NCBI GenBank assembly: GCA_947303805.1
Contig: CAMYZE010000001.1
Coordinates: 62,001-126,000, forward strand
Direction of reading: 5' to 3'
Origin: an uncultured Clostridia bacterium
GTDB lineage: Bacteria; Bacillota; Clostridia; Lachnospirales; Lachnospiraceae
DNA: 64,000 nucleotides
Position 1 is the stretch's first letter. The number at the start of each line of letters is the position of its first letter. Of the stretch, positions 1 to 13,100 are shown one piece after another. The notes beneath the pieces were generated by a model. That model saw nothing but the letters and a program-made list of their open reading frames with translations, was not told the origin of the DNA and searched no databases. The position numbers were made by a program, and so were the translations under genes.

Positions 1-3000
1 CTGCATTAACTTTTGATTTACCTGTCGCATAAATAGCACCACCACCCCAGCTTACAAACTTCCAAGCGTCGCCACCTTTATTACTATTTGCTACTCCATT
101 ACCTTCCATCTTACCTGTATATAGGTTTACTATATTCTCAAATTCTATATTATAAGACTCTAAGTTTTGTAAAGTTATGTCAAACTTATTGTAGCTTGCT
201 GAGAATAATGCACCACCATTTGATGCTTCATTATCTGTAAAATTAACTACTGCATCTTTATCATAGACACCATCAATGTCAGTTCCTACATTTAGTATAA
301 CTGCTCCTTTTGAGTAGATTGCTCCACCGAATGAATTATATCTATAATTTGTACTCTTAGTGGCATATAACACTCCCTTTGCCACGTTTTGATCAAAGTT
401 AACATATCCAAGATTTACATCTATACTCTTTCCTTGCTTAGGACCTTTATCACCTTTGGTTTCATTATCGTAATATGTATCATTTAAAGAAATAGCACCA
501 CCATTATAAGATGTCTCATTGTTTGAGAAATTTATTACAGAATCAGCTTCTTTCTCTTTTGCTATTATAAGTGATGATTTATGTTTTTCATTTTCATGAA
601 CTGCAATAGCTCCACCACTCATTACTGATTTATTGTTAGTAAATGATGAATTTGAAATATATAAATTATCAACACCGTTAATAAATAATGCTCCACCATT
701 TACTCCGGCTTCGTTGTTATCAAAATTACAATTTCTTATTTTTACATTTCTATTTGTCTTTGTTCCCACAATATTTTGAAGATATATTGCTCCACCATTT
801 TGATAAGCTGTACAGTTAGTGAAATCATTGTCAATTATTTTTACTGCTCCTACTTCTACTGGATCTGCATTTCCGATACAAATTACTCCACCATTTTCAG
901 TGATGGTCAAATCATCAAACTTACAGATAGTAATATAGTTTTTGCCAATTCCTCCATTTAATATTCCATTTGAACGAGTTGCTATTATGTTATTGAAATT
1001 GACATTGAATACATATAAATCATTTGCAGCATTTAAAACTGATCCATAGCCGTGGTATGGTGACCAATTCTTTATGAGACTTGCGTCTTCCATGTATTCT
1101 GCAGATATAGTATTTCTGAAGTTTCCTCTTATCTTTATGCCTTCGAACATTATGTTGCACTTATTTGCTGTATTTGTGCCAAACACATATACATTATTTC
1201 CTTCTATAAGAGGATTTTCTCTTTGTTGATTAAATCTCGACATAGTAGCAGGCCATTTCTTTCCAAACTGGTCTATTATTACAAAATCATTCTCAGTTGT
1301 GATATGCGATACATTGCGGTTTGTTTTTGAAGAATCCTCCTCAAGACAATTGCAGAGATAAATATTTCCTTCGCCATATATTCTACTTTCAGATGCAAAT
1401 TTAATATTTACACCATTTGTACAAATATAGAAGTTTACTCCTGACATAACCTCAATTTGATTTGTGAGTGTGTAATCTTCTTTTCCAGCATCAGCAAATA
1501 TAGCTACTGCCATATCACTTGTTACGCTGACTGTAGAGGTGGTTTTATCTCTTAACTCAGGAAGTCTATATTCTATACCCATATAAGAAGTATTTACTCC
1601 AGTGAGTTTATCGTGACTAAATCTTACTCCATCTATCTCATGACCTGAACAAGTAGAACCATCATATGACTCCTCATAACCACAAATTGGATGTCGGTTG
1701 GTTGAAGATGGCTGACCATGACCATAGTTATATCCTGTGCCAAAAAGTCCAAAATCATCAAACTCAACTGTAGGAAGAGGTATTTTTCCTAGTTCTAGAT
1801 CATTTACCGCTTCTTTCAAATCAAGTTTTGCATTGTCTAATTTTTCGATAACTTCTTCTGTTTCTTTTGCTTCTCCATTTTTGCTACTAGTATCTATTTG
1901 ACTTGTTTCTTGTGTTTCGTTTTCAGAATTTTCTTCACCGCTACTTCCAAATAAACCTCCAAAGAAGTCAGCCACTGACTCCACTATTCCACCTACTATA
2001 TCTTTATCATCTTCTGTATCTTCACCTTGCTTATCATTTTCGAAAAATTCCTCAGTTACTTCTTCTGTATCAGTTCCATTTAACTTGTTTAATACTTGCT
2101 CTATAATATAATCCACATCTGGTGAATATACTTCCATCTCTGATAAATCGTAGTTTCCATCAATTATTGCACCATTTTCGTCTTTGCCACTTGTTGTCTT
2201 AACTGAATCTTTATATAGTAAGCTATCATCTAATCCATTTTCATCTTTACCTGCAATATCTGAAGGGCTAGCTACTTCTTCAGCAATAACTTCTGAAGAA
2301 CTTGCCACTTCTTCAGTTACTTCTGTTGATTCAATTATAGTCTCATCTTCAGTTTCGTCTATGGTTTCATCAAAAGTCTCTTCTGTTGACTCATCTATTG
2401 TTTCTTCATTAGTTTCTGAATTAGTAGAAATATCTGTGCCCACAAAACCCGCTACTGTTGGTTCTACTATTTCATCTGTCTCGTTGCTTTCAATCGGTTC
2501 AGTCTCATTAATAGTTTCTTCAATATTAATAGACTCTGAATTATCAACCGACTCAATATTTTGACTTGTCTCAGTTGCTAATTCTTCCTTATCAATTTCT
2601 ATTACAGATTTTTCTAGTTTTAAATTATTGTCAACTACACTTGCTGTAACTTTTTTCACTATAAGTGTAGCTTCATCGCCATGTTCATTCTTTACATCTT
2701 CTTTGATATCATTTATAACTTTTGTCTCATCACTTGTTGCTACAACATCAAGCGACATGCTTTGGTCTTCTCCACCATAATTACCCATGCCAAATTCTCT
2801 CTGCCATTTTACTTTTCTAAACGGCATAGTTCTTTCTTCTGCACGGGTAGCAATGACAACCTTTTTAATTAGTTTCCATTTTATATTTATTGTAAGGAGT
2901 TTACTCTCTCCTAAATTATTCTTCACAAGTACTTTTGCAGTCTTCGCAAGATAATTCTTTATAATTTCATTTTTATCGAGTTTTATATCCCTTGTCTCAT

Positions 3001-4024
3001 CAATAGTCAAAAGATCTATCTCTGAACGAGTGGCAAGATAAATCTTTACTACCTCCCATTTAACTACTGGTACTGTAGCAATGACTACTATAGATTTGGT
3101 AGCAACTATTTCACTAATCTCACTTATGGTAGCTAATTCTGCTTCGCTTGTAGATGCAACCTCTATTTCACTATCTGTTGCTACTTTCTCCACTTCGCTT
3201 TCACTTGCTATTTTTTCAGTTTCACTTTTTGTGGCTCTCTCTGACACATTAATTTCCGAACCGCTTGCAGTCTTGTCTTCCTTAACATCACTTTCAGTGG
3301 CCACTTTTTCTTCATCCACTATATTATCTTTTTTATCAGTTTCATTATCTGAAGCTACTTTATCTGTACTTTGTTCTACTGTCTCGCTTGTCTCAGTTTC
3401 TTGACTCTCAGCACTTGACTCTACACTTTCATTTGTCTCTATTACTTCTGTAGTGCTTTCTTCTATTTCAGTCTTAGTCTCAGTCTCTGTCTCAGTCTCT
3501 GTCTCTTCAGCAGTTCTCTCTGTGCTCTCTACTACATCTTCACTTTCTATCTTTTCTTCGCTTGTTTCAGTCTCTTCCTTTTTAGTCTCATCAGCTTCTG
3601 GCTCATCACTATAGTCTGTCTCATCTATATCTTCATCATGGTAAGAATCATTTTCTTCTGGGGAATCTTCATTCTTCTTATCTATATTTTCTTCAGAGGA
3701 CATTAAATCTATAGAAGTTGTTGTCTCAACTTCTTCATTTTGATCTAAAGTTTCATCAAGCTTTGACTTGACCTTATCCTTCAACTCATCACTAATATTA
3801 TCTTCAGTATCGTATTCAGCATAGTACTTGACGCTTTCCTTATACTGATACTTTTCCTCCTGATAGAGATAATAATAGTTCTTAAGTTCCTTTTCATTCA
3901 CTGTAGCGTAATAAACCATATTCGCCACACTGTTTGCAAGCACAGTAAAGCCAGCGGAAGCAAACACATTTGCTACCACCAGTGTGATTGCAATTAATCT
4001 TTTCAAATTAAATTGCTCTTTCAT
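1..4024 (-). CDS. Giant surface protein A, N-terminal part (runs off left edge)
   Basis: Continuous minus-strand reading frame from an ATG at 4024 to the window edge, so only about 1340 N-terminal residues are visible. It starts with a signal-peptide-like segment (MKEQFNLKRLIAITLVVANV). A long acidic, Ser/Thr/Glu-rich region follows, with many copies of a short motif of the form [VI]AT-x-S-[ED]. Next come a EPTVAGF motif shared with the neighbour, a Cys/His patch (HPICG...C-x-GH) and then repeats rich in GGAI/GGAL and F-x-N-N, typical of Pmp-like right-handed beta-helix adhesins. The start is supported by TTCAAGGGGAAA about 5 bases upstream, the same leader sequence as the next gene. It is a paralogue of the 4159-22740 gene, 134 bases downstream of it on the same strand. 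Function is probably surface adhesion or display; this is inferred from architecture only. Confidence 0.85.
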   Translation of the reverse strand, partial: MKEQFNLKRLIAITLVVANVFASAGFTVLANSVANMVYYATVNEKELKNYYYLYQEEKYQYKESVKYYAEYDTEDNISDELKDKVKSKLDETLDQNEEVETTTSIDLMSSEENIDKKNEDSPEENDSYHDEDIDETDYSDEPEADETKKEETETSEEKIESEDVVESTERTAEETETETETETKTEIEESTTEVIETNESVESSAESQETETSETVEQSTDKVASDNETDKKDNIVDEEKVATESDVKEDKTASGSEINVSERATKSETEKIASESEVEKVATDSEIEVASTSEAELATISEISEIVATKSIVVIATVPVVKWEVVKIYLATRSEIDLLTIDETRDIKLDKNEIIKNYLAKTAKVLVKNNLGESKLLTINIKWKLIKKVVIATRAEERTMPFRKVKWQREFGMGNYGGEDQSMSLDVVATSDETKVINDIKEDVKNEHGDEATLIVKKVTASVVDNNLKLEKSVIEIDKEELATETSQNIESVDNSESINIEETINETEPIESNETDEIVEPTVAGFVGTDISTNSETNEETIDESTEETFDETIDETEDETIIESTEVTEEVASSSEVIAEEVASPSDIAGKDENGLDDSLLYKDSVKTTSGKDENGAIIDGNYDLSEMEVYSPDVDYIIEQVLNKLNGTDTEEVTEEFFENDKQGEDTEDDKDIVGGIVESVADFFGGLFGSSGEENSENETQETSQIDTSSKNGEAKETEEVIEKLDNAKLDLKEAVNDLELGKIPLPTVEFDDFGLFGTGYNYGHGQPSSTNRHPICGYEESYDGSTCSGHEIDGVRFSHDKLTGVNTSYMGIEYRLPELRDKTTSTVSVTSDMAVAIFADAGKEDYTLTNQIEVMSGVNFYICTNGVNIKFASESRIYGEGNIYLCNCLEEDSSKTNRNVSHITTENDFVIIDQFGKKWPATMSRFNQQRENPLIEGNNVYVFGTNTANKCNIMFEGIKIRGNFRNTISAEYMEDASLIKNWSPYHGYGSVLNAANDLYVFNVNFNNIIATRSNGILNGGIGKNYITICKFDDLTITENGGVICIGNADPVEVGAVKIIDNDFTNCTAYQNGGAIYLQNIVGTKTNRNVKIRNCNFDNNEAGVNGGALFINGVDNLYISNSSFTNNKSVMSGGAIAVHENEKHKSSLIIAKEKEADSVINFSNNETSYNGGAISLNDTYYDNETKGDKGPKQGKSIDVNLGYVNFDQNVAKGVLYATKSTNYRYNSFGGAIYSKGAVILNVGTDIDGVYDKDAVVNFTDNEASNGGALFSASYNKFDITLQNLESYNIEFENIVNLYTGKMEGNGVANSNKGGDAWKFVSWGGGAIYATGKSKVNA

Positions 4025-4158
4025 TTCTTTTTCCCCTTGAAGAATCCCCTCTCTAATTCTTACCTTTTCTTCAATTTTTTTGCCAATTATATGGCAACCC
4101 TACAAGCGAAGTTTGCCTTCGCTTGCATCCGTCAACATATAATTAATATATCGTTAAA
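4025..4158 (-). other. Spacer between the two giant genes with two hairpins
   Basis: The 134-base gap between the paralogues holds two inverted repeats. One is a 9-base-pair stem (CAAGCGAAG / CTTCGCTTG, 4103-4125). The other is TTGCCA/TGGCAA at about 4080-4096. On the minus strand neither is followed by a U-run, so neither is a convincing intrinsic terminator. Read-through from the upstream giant gene is possible. The AAGGGG ribosome site of protein A lies at the left end. Confidence 0.5.
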
Positions 4159-7100
4159 TTACTTTCGTCTCATAGTTCTGCATGCTCCAGTTGCCTTGTC
4201 AAATACGTAAATTGTATCCCCTATAGTTACCTCGCCACCTTCTTGCATAGTACCATCCTCTTTAAAGTAATAATATTTTTCATCAAATTCTATAAGTCCA
4301 GTTTGAGGTATGCCATATTTATCAAAGAAGTAGTAATGTCCATCTATCATAAGCCATTTTGATGGCGGTACTTCTAATCTACTTCCATCTGGCATATCAA
4401 AATACTTAACAAAGTATCTCTCTCCAGTACTATACCTAAGCCAAGTTCCATCTATTCCAGAAATATTATTTACTGCTCCAAGTACGCTTATATTCTTTTC
4501 AGGTAGATCACCACTTGTAAGTGCACCTGTATCTTGATCAAATGTATAAGTCTTTCCATCTATAATCACAGTGCCCTTGACAAGTTCACCTCTTGAGTTA
4601 GGGTCTGTTGACATAAAGAAGTATTCTCCCTCACTCTTTAGCCATCCAGTAATCATATTTCCATCATTATCTACTGTATACCATGTTTCTTGTCCCTGCG
4701 CATTTTTAGTATTTATCCATTGGTCTTTATAAGTAATCTTAGTTCCATCGGCTTTTATATATTCAAACTTCCATGAATTAGAAGCTGGATCATAATTCCA
4801 AGACCCTGGAGTTTCTTTGCTCTCTGAATCCTCTGCTGGTATTATTTCTCCAAATGGATTTATCTGAGTTCCACCCGGTGATACAACTGTGCCATCTACC
4901 AAATATCTTGTGCCATTTGGCAACATTATAGATCCATCTGGATAATGAACTATACCATCAACATCTCTCACAGTGCCATCTGGTAGAGTTGTAGATCCAT
5001 CTGGGTGATAAATAGTTCCACTAGGATCCATTACATCTCCATTTACAAAATATATTGTGCCATTGGCTATAGTAATAGAACCATCTGGGTTATAAATATT
5101 TCCAAATGTATCAACAACAGCTCCATTTGGGTAGACCGTTATGCCATTTGCAGCCGTGAAGCTTCCATCAGCATTTACTCTATCACCAATATGTATATTA
5201 CCAACTATATTTAGTGAAGTGTCTCTTATGTTACCTTGGTCATCTACAGTAAATACACCTGTCTGTACTACTGGAACTGTATTATCAGGTATAGTGCCCG
5301 GTCCAAACTCACCATCAAATGTACCTATTGGGATAGTGCCACCACTTGTACGGCTACCACCACCGCTGCCGCCACCTCCTCCACTAGGAAGTATTTTGCC
5401 TTTGCCTTTGCCACCTGGGTTGTATGGTGCTGGTTTATACCACATCAGATAGAGAGTAACATCATCAGCAAATGATACCTGTTGTCCTGGAGAATATGAT
5501 GTGCCACTTCCATCTGACTTAATATTATAGTTGTATGCCGAGTAGTTTTCTCCTCCAAGCGAAGTTGGGTACGAATTACCAAGTCTTGTACCTACATTTG
5601 CCTTAGTATATATATCATAAGTTCCATCGTAAAGAATATCTAGTCCATATCTTGCACCATTTGGATCAAGTCTAATAAGTATCTCTCCGTCCCATCTTGC
5701 ATCAAGATATGCTGTGCCACCATCAGTTAGACATACATTCTTAACCAAATCACCAACAGCATATTCTCTTGGTATGCCAGGTATTGCTGTTCTAAGAGTC
5801 CAAGATTTAAATCCTTGTCCACCGAATGGATTATTTATTGCATAAACTGCCTCACCATATTCAATGTTGTTGTAAGTTTGTGTTCCACCTTTTGACCCAC
5901 CAGTATAGACTATTGAATAAGTGAAAAGTTTATAGATGAATTCTTCTGCAGTGTTGTAATTGGCGATTATGTCACCACGATTGAACTGCCACTTAAAGTC
6001 TGCTGAAGCATTTGTGTTTGGTGCTATCCACTTTTCGCTATCATTTAACACAAGTACTTTATCTAGTTTAGTATCTGCCCCTCTTTCTACATTTTGAGTC
6101 ACATACTCTGTCGTCTTACCTGCTGTCACGAAATGAAGTTTTGTGAAGTTAGCCCCAAGTTTTATCACCACATCACTACCGTTTCCGCTCTTATAGAACT
6201 CTTGTTTTGCATTTTGAGACAATGTATCAACGATGAATATTCCTGAGTTCTCTGGAGTATAAGCAAACTTATCTGTAGTTCCAATCCTATCAAAGTAGCT
6301 TTTGTTCCAATGCTTAAACGCTGTTACATTTACATTACCTGCTGTAAATCCAAGCTGTGTATCATCGCTTATCTTTCCTGTAGCATATACATATGAATCT
6401 TCATTTGCTACAAGTATATTCTTTGTCTGAGCTGTATCATTAATATAGTTGGTTGATACCTTAAGTACTTTAGATCCTTGAGATTGCACTCCCAAAGTTC
6501 CATCAAGGTAAATTGCTCCACCTTGAGAAGATCTGTTACCGTTTATACTCATGCCGCCATCTTCTTCAAGATTTGCTCCACCGAGTATTGTTATGGCCGC
6601 TCCATATTCACCAGTATTTATATTGTCATTTATATTTAGCTCGCCGACTGAATAAACTTTTGTATCTGCACCACTTACAAGTAATGCTCCATATCCAGTT
6701 GACTCATTTCCTTTGATATTTACATTGTTTATAACTGCATCTGCCACGCCATCAAATACTATAGCTGCATTGCTAAACTTATTGTTTGTTACATCTTTAA
6801 CATTTGTAAGATATACTCTGTTGCCATTAGATATATTTTTAAATTGCACAATGCTTTCTATATCATTACCTTCTGCTTTAACATTCTGTACCTTTGAACC
6901 ATCTTTCACGTTTGTAAGGACGATGCCTTTACCACCTTCATTATCTATAACTGATACTGAAGATATAATTGCCTTGTCAGTAGCTAATGAAGTATTGACG
7001 TTATTGATAAATGACGAACCTTTTGCACTAGCTTCAAATGTTATATCAGAAAGTTCAAGTTCTCCTCCAAATGTTATAGCTGCACCCTCTGTCGAATAGT

Positions 7101-10100
7101 TGCCCCAGAACTCAGACTTTGGCATCACTATGTCTCCTGCCCTTAAATTTTCAGCATAAATTGCTGCACCCTCTGGTGCTTCATTGACTGTGAAGTGAGC
7201 CACCTCTTCTAATTGAATCTTTCCACCATCCGCAATATAGATAGCTCCACCTTTTTCTGTTGCCTCATTTCCACTAAAGTATGGGTCATCTATTATACAT
7301 TTATAAGTTCCCGCTAAGTACAATGCTCCACCGAGTTTTGCTGTGTTATTGTCAAATACCTGTCCACCAACCGTTAAAGTTCTTCCTGCTGCTACAAGAA
7401 TTGCTCCTTTATTGGCACTTACATTGCCTTCAGAAATTATTACACTCATGTTCATATCAGAGTTAACTATTACCATAGAGTCTTCCATTTCATTTGCTTG
7501 TAAATAAAGTTTCTTGATGTTTAATGTATCGCTTGTTCTAAGCATTGGATTTGTACCAGTTAATTTATTATTATTAAACATCAAAGTATCTATGGTTACA
7601 TTTGTATTGCTTCTTATTACTCCATTTGTACCTGCTTGTGTGCTTCCTGTTATTTGAAGAGAGCCGATAAATACATTTCCTTGTTCTACATTAACTGCAT
7701 ATCCTGTACCAAATGCAACATTATTAATAGCAACTCTATAGATGCCAACTTCTTCAGTAGTATTTATGTTAATTATGTCATTTGCTTGAGTAAACGACTC
7801 ATCGGAAGTAATTCCTGTATTCTCTTTTGCTGGTTTACAATTACAAAGTGTGAACTCTCGAGTGATATTAAATAATCCATATCTTCCATCACCCATTATT
7901 GAATGTCCATTTAGACATATTCCTTTTAGTCCCGAATTTAGATTTATAGATTTTTGTAAATTAGCTACATCCAAATCCTTAGCAAGAACTGCATATTCAG
8001 TTGCTGCCTCTAATTCTTCTATAGTATTTACATCATTATAATCTACTGTTCCTATGTGGTCTGCATGTCCATCATGGTTACACTCTTCGCTAAGTTTTAA
8101 TCCACAAGCTTTATGGATGTGAAGTTGATGATATCTAATTTCTTGATCTTCGGCAAATGTTTCAACAACACCATTTACTCCATCCATTGTAGGTTTTGGA
8201 TCTGCTGGATTAAATTTCTCAAGGTAGTCATAAGTGTCCTTGTTTTGATAACCTACATACCATTCTTGTTTTTCTATCTCATATTCATGAGTATCTATCT
8301 TGTCAAGTTTAGTAGGTACATCTTTTGCAATGTTTTGATAACAGTAATATTCTTTATCCCCCACCTTTTCGACATAATTTTCTACTTCTTCTACATCATT
8401 GTAATATTTAAGTGTTACATAATTATCTTTTGTACCAAGATATACATTTCCTTCTCCATCACCATCGCCTGCAAAGCCTTTCTTATAAAGTGCTTGATCA
8501 GTTGCAGCTTCATCCGGTACAAAAATCTCAGCGTTTTCAGGAGCATATACATATTTATATTGAATTTCCTTTACTTGTGGTTTGTCATAGTACTCGAAGT
8601 TTTCAGCATTCCAACCTTCAAATATCTTAACCGCATCTCTTCCATTTACAGATACGCCCATAATAGACGAATAACTGATAAATGCTGGAGCGCCTACTAT
8701 GCCTGTTCCTTTGAAGTAAGAATTGTCATCAGCAAGTACAACGTTCTTAGTGTTAGCCCCTGCAGATGTGATATTGCTTATAACTCTTACCTCATTAATA
8801 AGTTTTACCTGCGTGCCTGAAATATATACTGCTGCATTTTCTACTGTCTGATGCTCAAGACATAAATCATCAAAAGTTACATCTGAAGCATTTCTTATAT
8901 TGAGTATAGTTTCAGTAAATTTATTATTTGTTGATGATCTATCAATGTTTCCTTTTATAATCAAATTGCCTTCTTCTACATATACAAAGTTTGCCATTAT
9001 ATTGTCTTTTGTATCATTTTTAAAGCCTGTAATTTTAGTTCCAGGTGCAGCACCAGTAAGTCTAATAGCCGAAGCTTCTCCATCAGGTCCTACTAAGTTA
9101 TTGCCTATGAATACAGGCGAATCAAGTATCAATTTATCATCTGCTCTACTATTAACAATGATTCCTGTTCTTACACCTGTTGAGGCTGCTAAATTGTAAG
9201 GCTTATGGTTGGCAAATGTTGGTGTAGCAAGTTTAAGTGCGCCTGACCAATAAACAACTCCTCTAGTTAATGCAGTGTTATCTTCAAAGTAAGGTTCTTT
9301 CATATCTTTAAGAGCATCTTCGCTTATGTTATTGGCATAAATAGCCGAACCAAACATTGCTTCATTACCGATGAACTTTGTCTTTCCGTGAGTTATAACC
9401 TTTCCATTTGTATCTACAAATAGAGCTCCTCCATAACCTGTTCCTTTAACAGTGCTATTGTTTTCAAATATCAAATCTTTTTCTGCTATAAGTGTACCGG
9501 CAACTTTCAAGACACCGCCGCCTTGTGACTCATTTCCTTCAAATAAGTTATCAGCAGTAAGAGTAAGAGTCTTGCCTTCATCTATAGATACTAATCCTTG
9601 ACCTGTTGCTCCCACATTATCTTTTAATACAAGGCTGCCTATTGATACATCGTCCGTAATTTTAATTAGTGGCACTGCATAACCGCTATTCTTTATTACT
9701 GATATAGTAGATATTGCAAAACGACTATTTAAATCAAGTAGTGGCGATGAAGAGTTAAGTGTAATATTGGTGAAAAGAGGCTCTACTACCATAAATTGAT
9801 TTGCACTACCTTGGTTTCTAAATAATCCTTTTGCTCCAGTCTCAGTTGAGCCTGTAAATACTATCTTCTCAAGATATACACTACCATCAGATGTTGAATT
9901 CTCTATCGCATAAGTATATGTTGTGGTAAAATCATTATTGTCATTAAGAGATATGTTAGCAAAGCGAATACCATAAGCATTGAATGTGCCACCAGAATTT
10001 ATTCTAACTATGCTATCTTTTAATGTTACTCCATCCTTTACACATATAGCTCCAGTTTCAACCTTATTCTTCTTACAGTCACAGATATCTAAAGTAGAAC

Positions 10101-13100
10101 TTATTGACATAAAGTTGGTGCTTATATTGCCTATTATAATCTTATGACCATTTAAGCAGATTCCCTTTAAATTAGATAAATTCATTGAGCTGGTAAATTC
10201 TATATCATTTAAAAGATTTATGTATTCTGCAGTGCTTGGCCAATATGCTGAATTCGAACTTGAAGCATCTTCATAGTGAACAGTTTTATTGTGATTAAGT
10301 GTTGACTCTTTATGTTCACAATCATCATAATACTTAGCGCCGCATATTTTGTGAATGTGTTTTCTTACATATTTAATTTGTGAATCGTTATTTAAATTAG
10401 AAATTACATCATTCTTAAATTCCCACTTGATGTTATATTCTCCTGTTGCATTTGGTGCATACCAAGTCTGATTCTCAATTTCATACTCAAATGAATCAAC
10501 TGTATCTAGATGAGTATCTATTGCTGATGTTCCCTTAATTACATTTTGAGTATCTATTACAGTCTCTACATCATCTTCATCTTTATATACAAATGAAAGA
10601 ATACTATATGAATCTTTAGTTCCTGCATATACACTTACTTTGTCTCCTGTGCCACCCTTATAGATGCCATATCCGCTTGTAGGTTTGATAGTGAATAATC
10701 CTGAATTTTCAGGTGTATAAGTGTATCTCTTAGGATTTGACTTGGAAGCTATCTGTCCATAAGTTTCGATATGGTTCTTGTCCCATCCTTCAAATAATTT
10801 CATAGATGTGCCTGAAATACTAAAGTCCATCTTTGAATCCTTGTTTAGCATTCCACTTGCTTTTAAATAAGAACCGCCATTTAGAACTATATTATTGGTA
10901 TTGCCATCAATTTTAGTTGATCCCTTTACTTTTACAGTTGTTCCACTTCCGTTTGCTAAAAGTGCTGATCCATTTTGCGCGATTGTGTTATTACATATGT
11001 GTGCATCTTCAAACTCTACACCAGTCGAATCAGTTATAACCACTGCAGAATTTGCTAAATTGGCATTTTCAACCACCATATGCGCTATAGAAACTGTACT
11101 ATTATTTATATTAAGTATATTTGTGAAGTTATTGCCTGTGTTTCCATCAATTCTTAATCCATTAATAACACCCTTAGCAATTCCATCAAGCTTGATTGCG
11201 GTACCTTTGTTATTTATGAACGTTGGGCTTGCTATATAAATCTCACCCTCTCCATTATCATCTACATTTGCAAGTAATATATCTGTTTCGTTAACATGGT
11301 TCTTAAATACGGCATTGTTTAATATTAACTTTGCTTCAGCCCACTCAACTATAGAATTATTAGGTTCAGTATTCTTGTTGCCATCAAACAAGAAATGTCC
11401 TGCTTTCACTTTAGAACCTTTATCAATACGCATAGCTGCGTGTTTCTTCGCCGTATTGTTGATAAATGACATGGTTCCGATTACATTAATTTCTGCATTT
11501 TGAGATATTGTCAATATAGTGCTTTCATCTATAGTATTGTTTTCGAAAATCATATCACCACTAACTTGAAGCTTAGTTTCCACGCTAAAGTATAGTAGTA
11601 TAGAATCATATTTTACTTTATTGTTCTTTACAATTAAGTTTCCTATATCAACAGTATTTTTATTACTAAACCATGCGAGTCTCGTCTCTAAATCATTGTT
11701 GATAAATGAAAGTGTGCTAATGTTATATCCACTGTATACATCTAGCATCTGATAGTCACTCTCATTCTTATTATTTTCAAATGACACATTGTCTAAGTAA
11801 ACTTTATTGTTTGTATTAGTGTTTATGTTAATATTTATAGCTGACTCAGCACCTAAATCTTTATTGTTTTTAAATGTAATATTTTCAGCATATAAAGTTG
11901 TACCATCATTTACAAGATTTATAACTGATCTCTCTGTATTGATGCCAAAGAAGTTGATATTATATACTGATAATGTTGTTGTTCCAGTGTAGTTAATGAT
12001 AGGTTTTGTCTGTGCTTCCTCACCTGTTGTAATTCCACCTTTCTTCTTACAATTGCAAATACTTAATTCATTTGCTGTATCAAATAATGAATTTGCTCCG
12101 CCTACAATCTTTATTGTATGACCGTTTAAGCATATGCCTCTTATACCACTTGCGAGTGTAATGGTAGAGTTTACTTCAATATCTGAATTGATATACACAT
12201 ATTGATAAGTAGTTGTTGCAAACTCTGCTGCATTTCCAACTATTTGATACTCTATTTCTGTATGACTTGTACCGTTCATATGCTTACAAGTTTCGTTGCT
12301 GCCAGTGCCACATATCTTATGTAAATGAGGTCTTACATATGATACATTTATAGTTTCTGATGATGAAGCAGTTTGAGTTGAAGTAAAGTCAAAAGTCTTA
12401 ATTCTTCCATCGCTCATAGTTGCTACCCATTTTTGTTTTACTAAATCACACTCTAAAGTATCAACTTTATCAAGCTTTGTTTCTTTTCCTAGTTCTATAT
12501 TCTGTGAAGCAAATACAACCCCATCATATTCTGGATCTATAAATCTAAGTTGGATAAAGTCAACACCTTCTTTTCCTACATATATATCTTGGCTATTTGT
12601 ATTTCCTACTTTATAGAATCCATATCCCTTTTCAATATTGTCATCTGCAAGTTTAATAGTGTCAGAGTTCTCAGGGGTCACCATATATCTTCCAGGAGCT
12701 TTGCTTTGAGGATTATCGTAGTTTTCAATATAAGTTGAATTCCATTTCTCAAATACCTTTATTCCATTGGTATAAGCGGCAAACATATATTTCTTGCCCA
12801 TGGTTATCTTTTCTGTAGCTTTAAAGTATCCGCCTTCTCCACTCACATAGAAATGTTTGGTGCTACCGAGTCTTGCAACATTATCCCTAAATGTCATCCT
12901 GTTGCTTATCTCAACCATACCACCACTCACACTTACTACTGCATTTGTAATCTTGTTCTCATACACAGATATACTTGCAACTCTTGCTGTGTGTGGATTA
13001 TTTATAATAAATACTGAATCATTAAATGTATTGTCGGTAATTGTAGCATTATCAATAGTTATAGAACCTGTCGCAATCTCAACAAAGCTCTTTACAGAGT

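Noticed and set aside
2184..3404. Plus-strand open frames rich in Ser, Val and Leu opposite the giant genes
   Set aside because: They mirror the Glu/Thr/Ser repeats of the minus-strand frames (also at 21311-22597) and lack ribosome sites and promoters.
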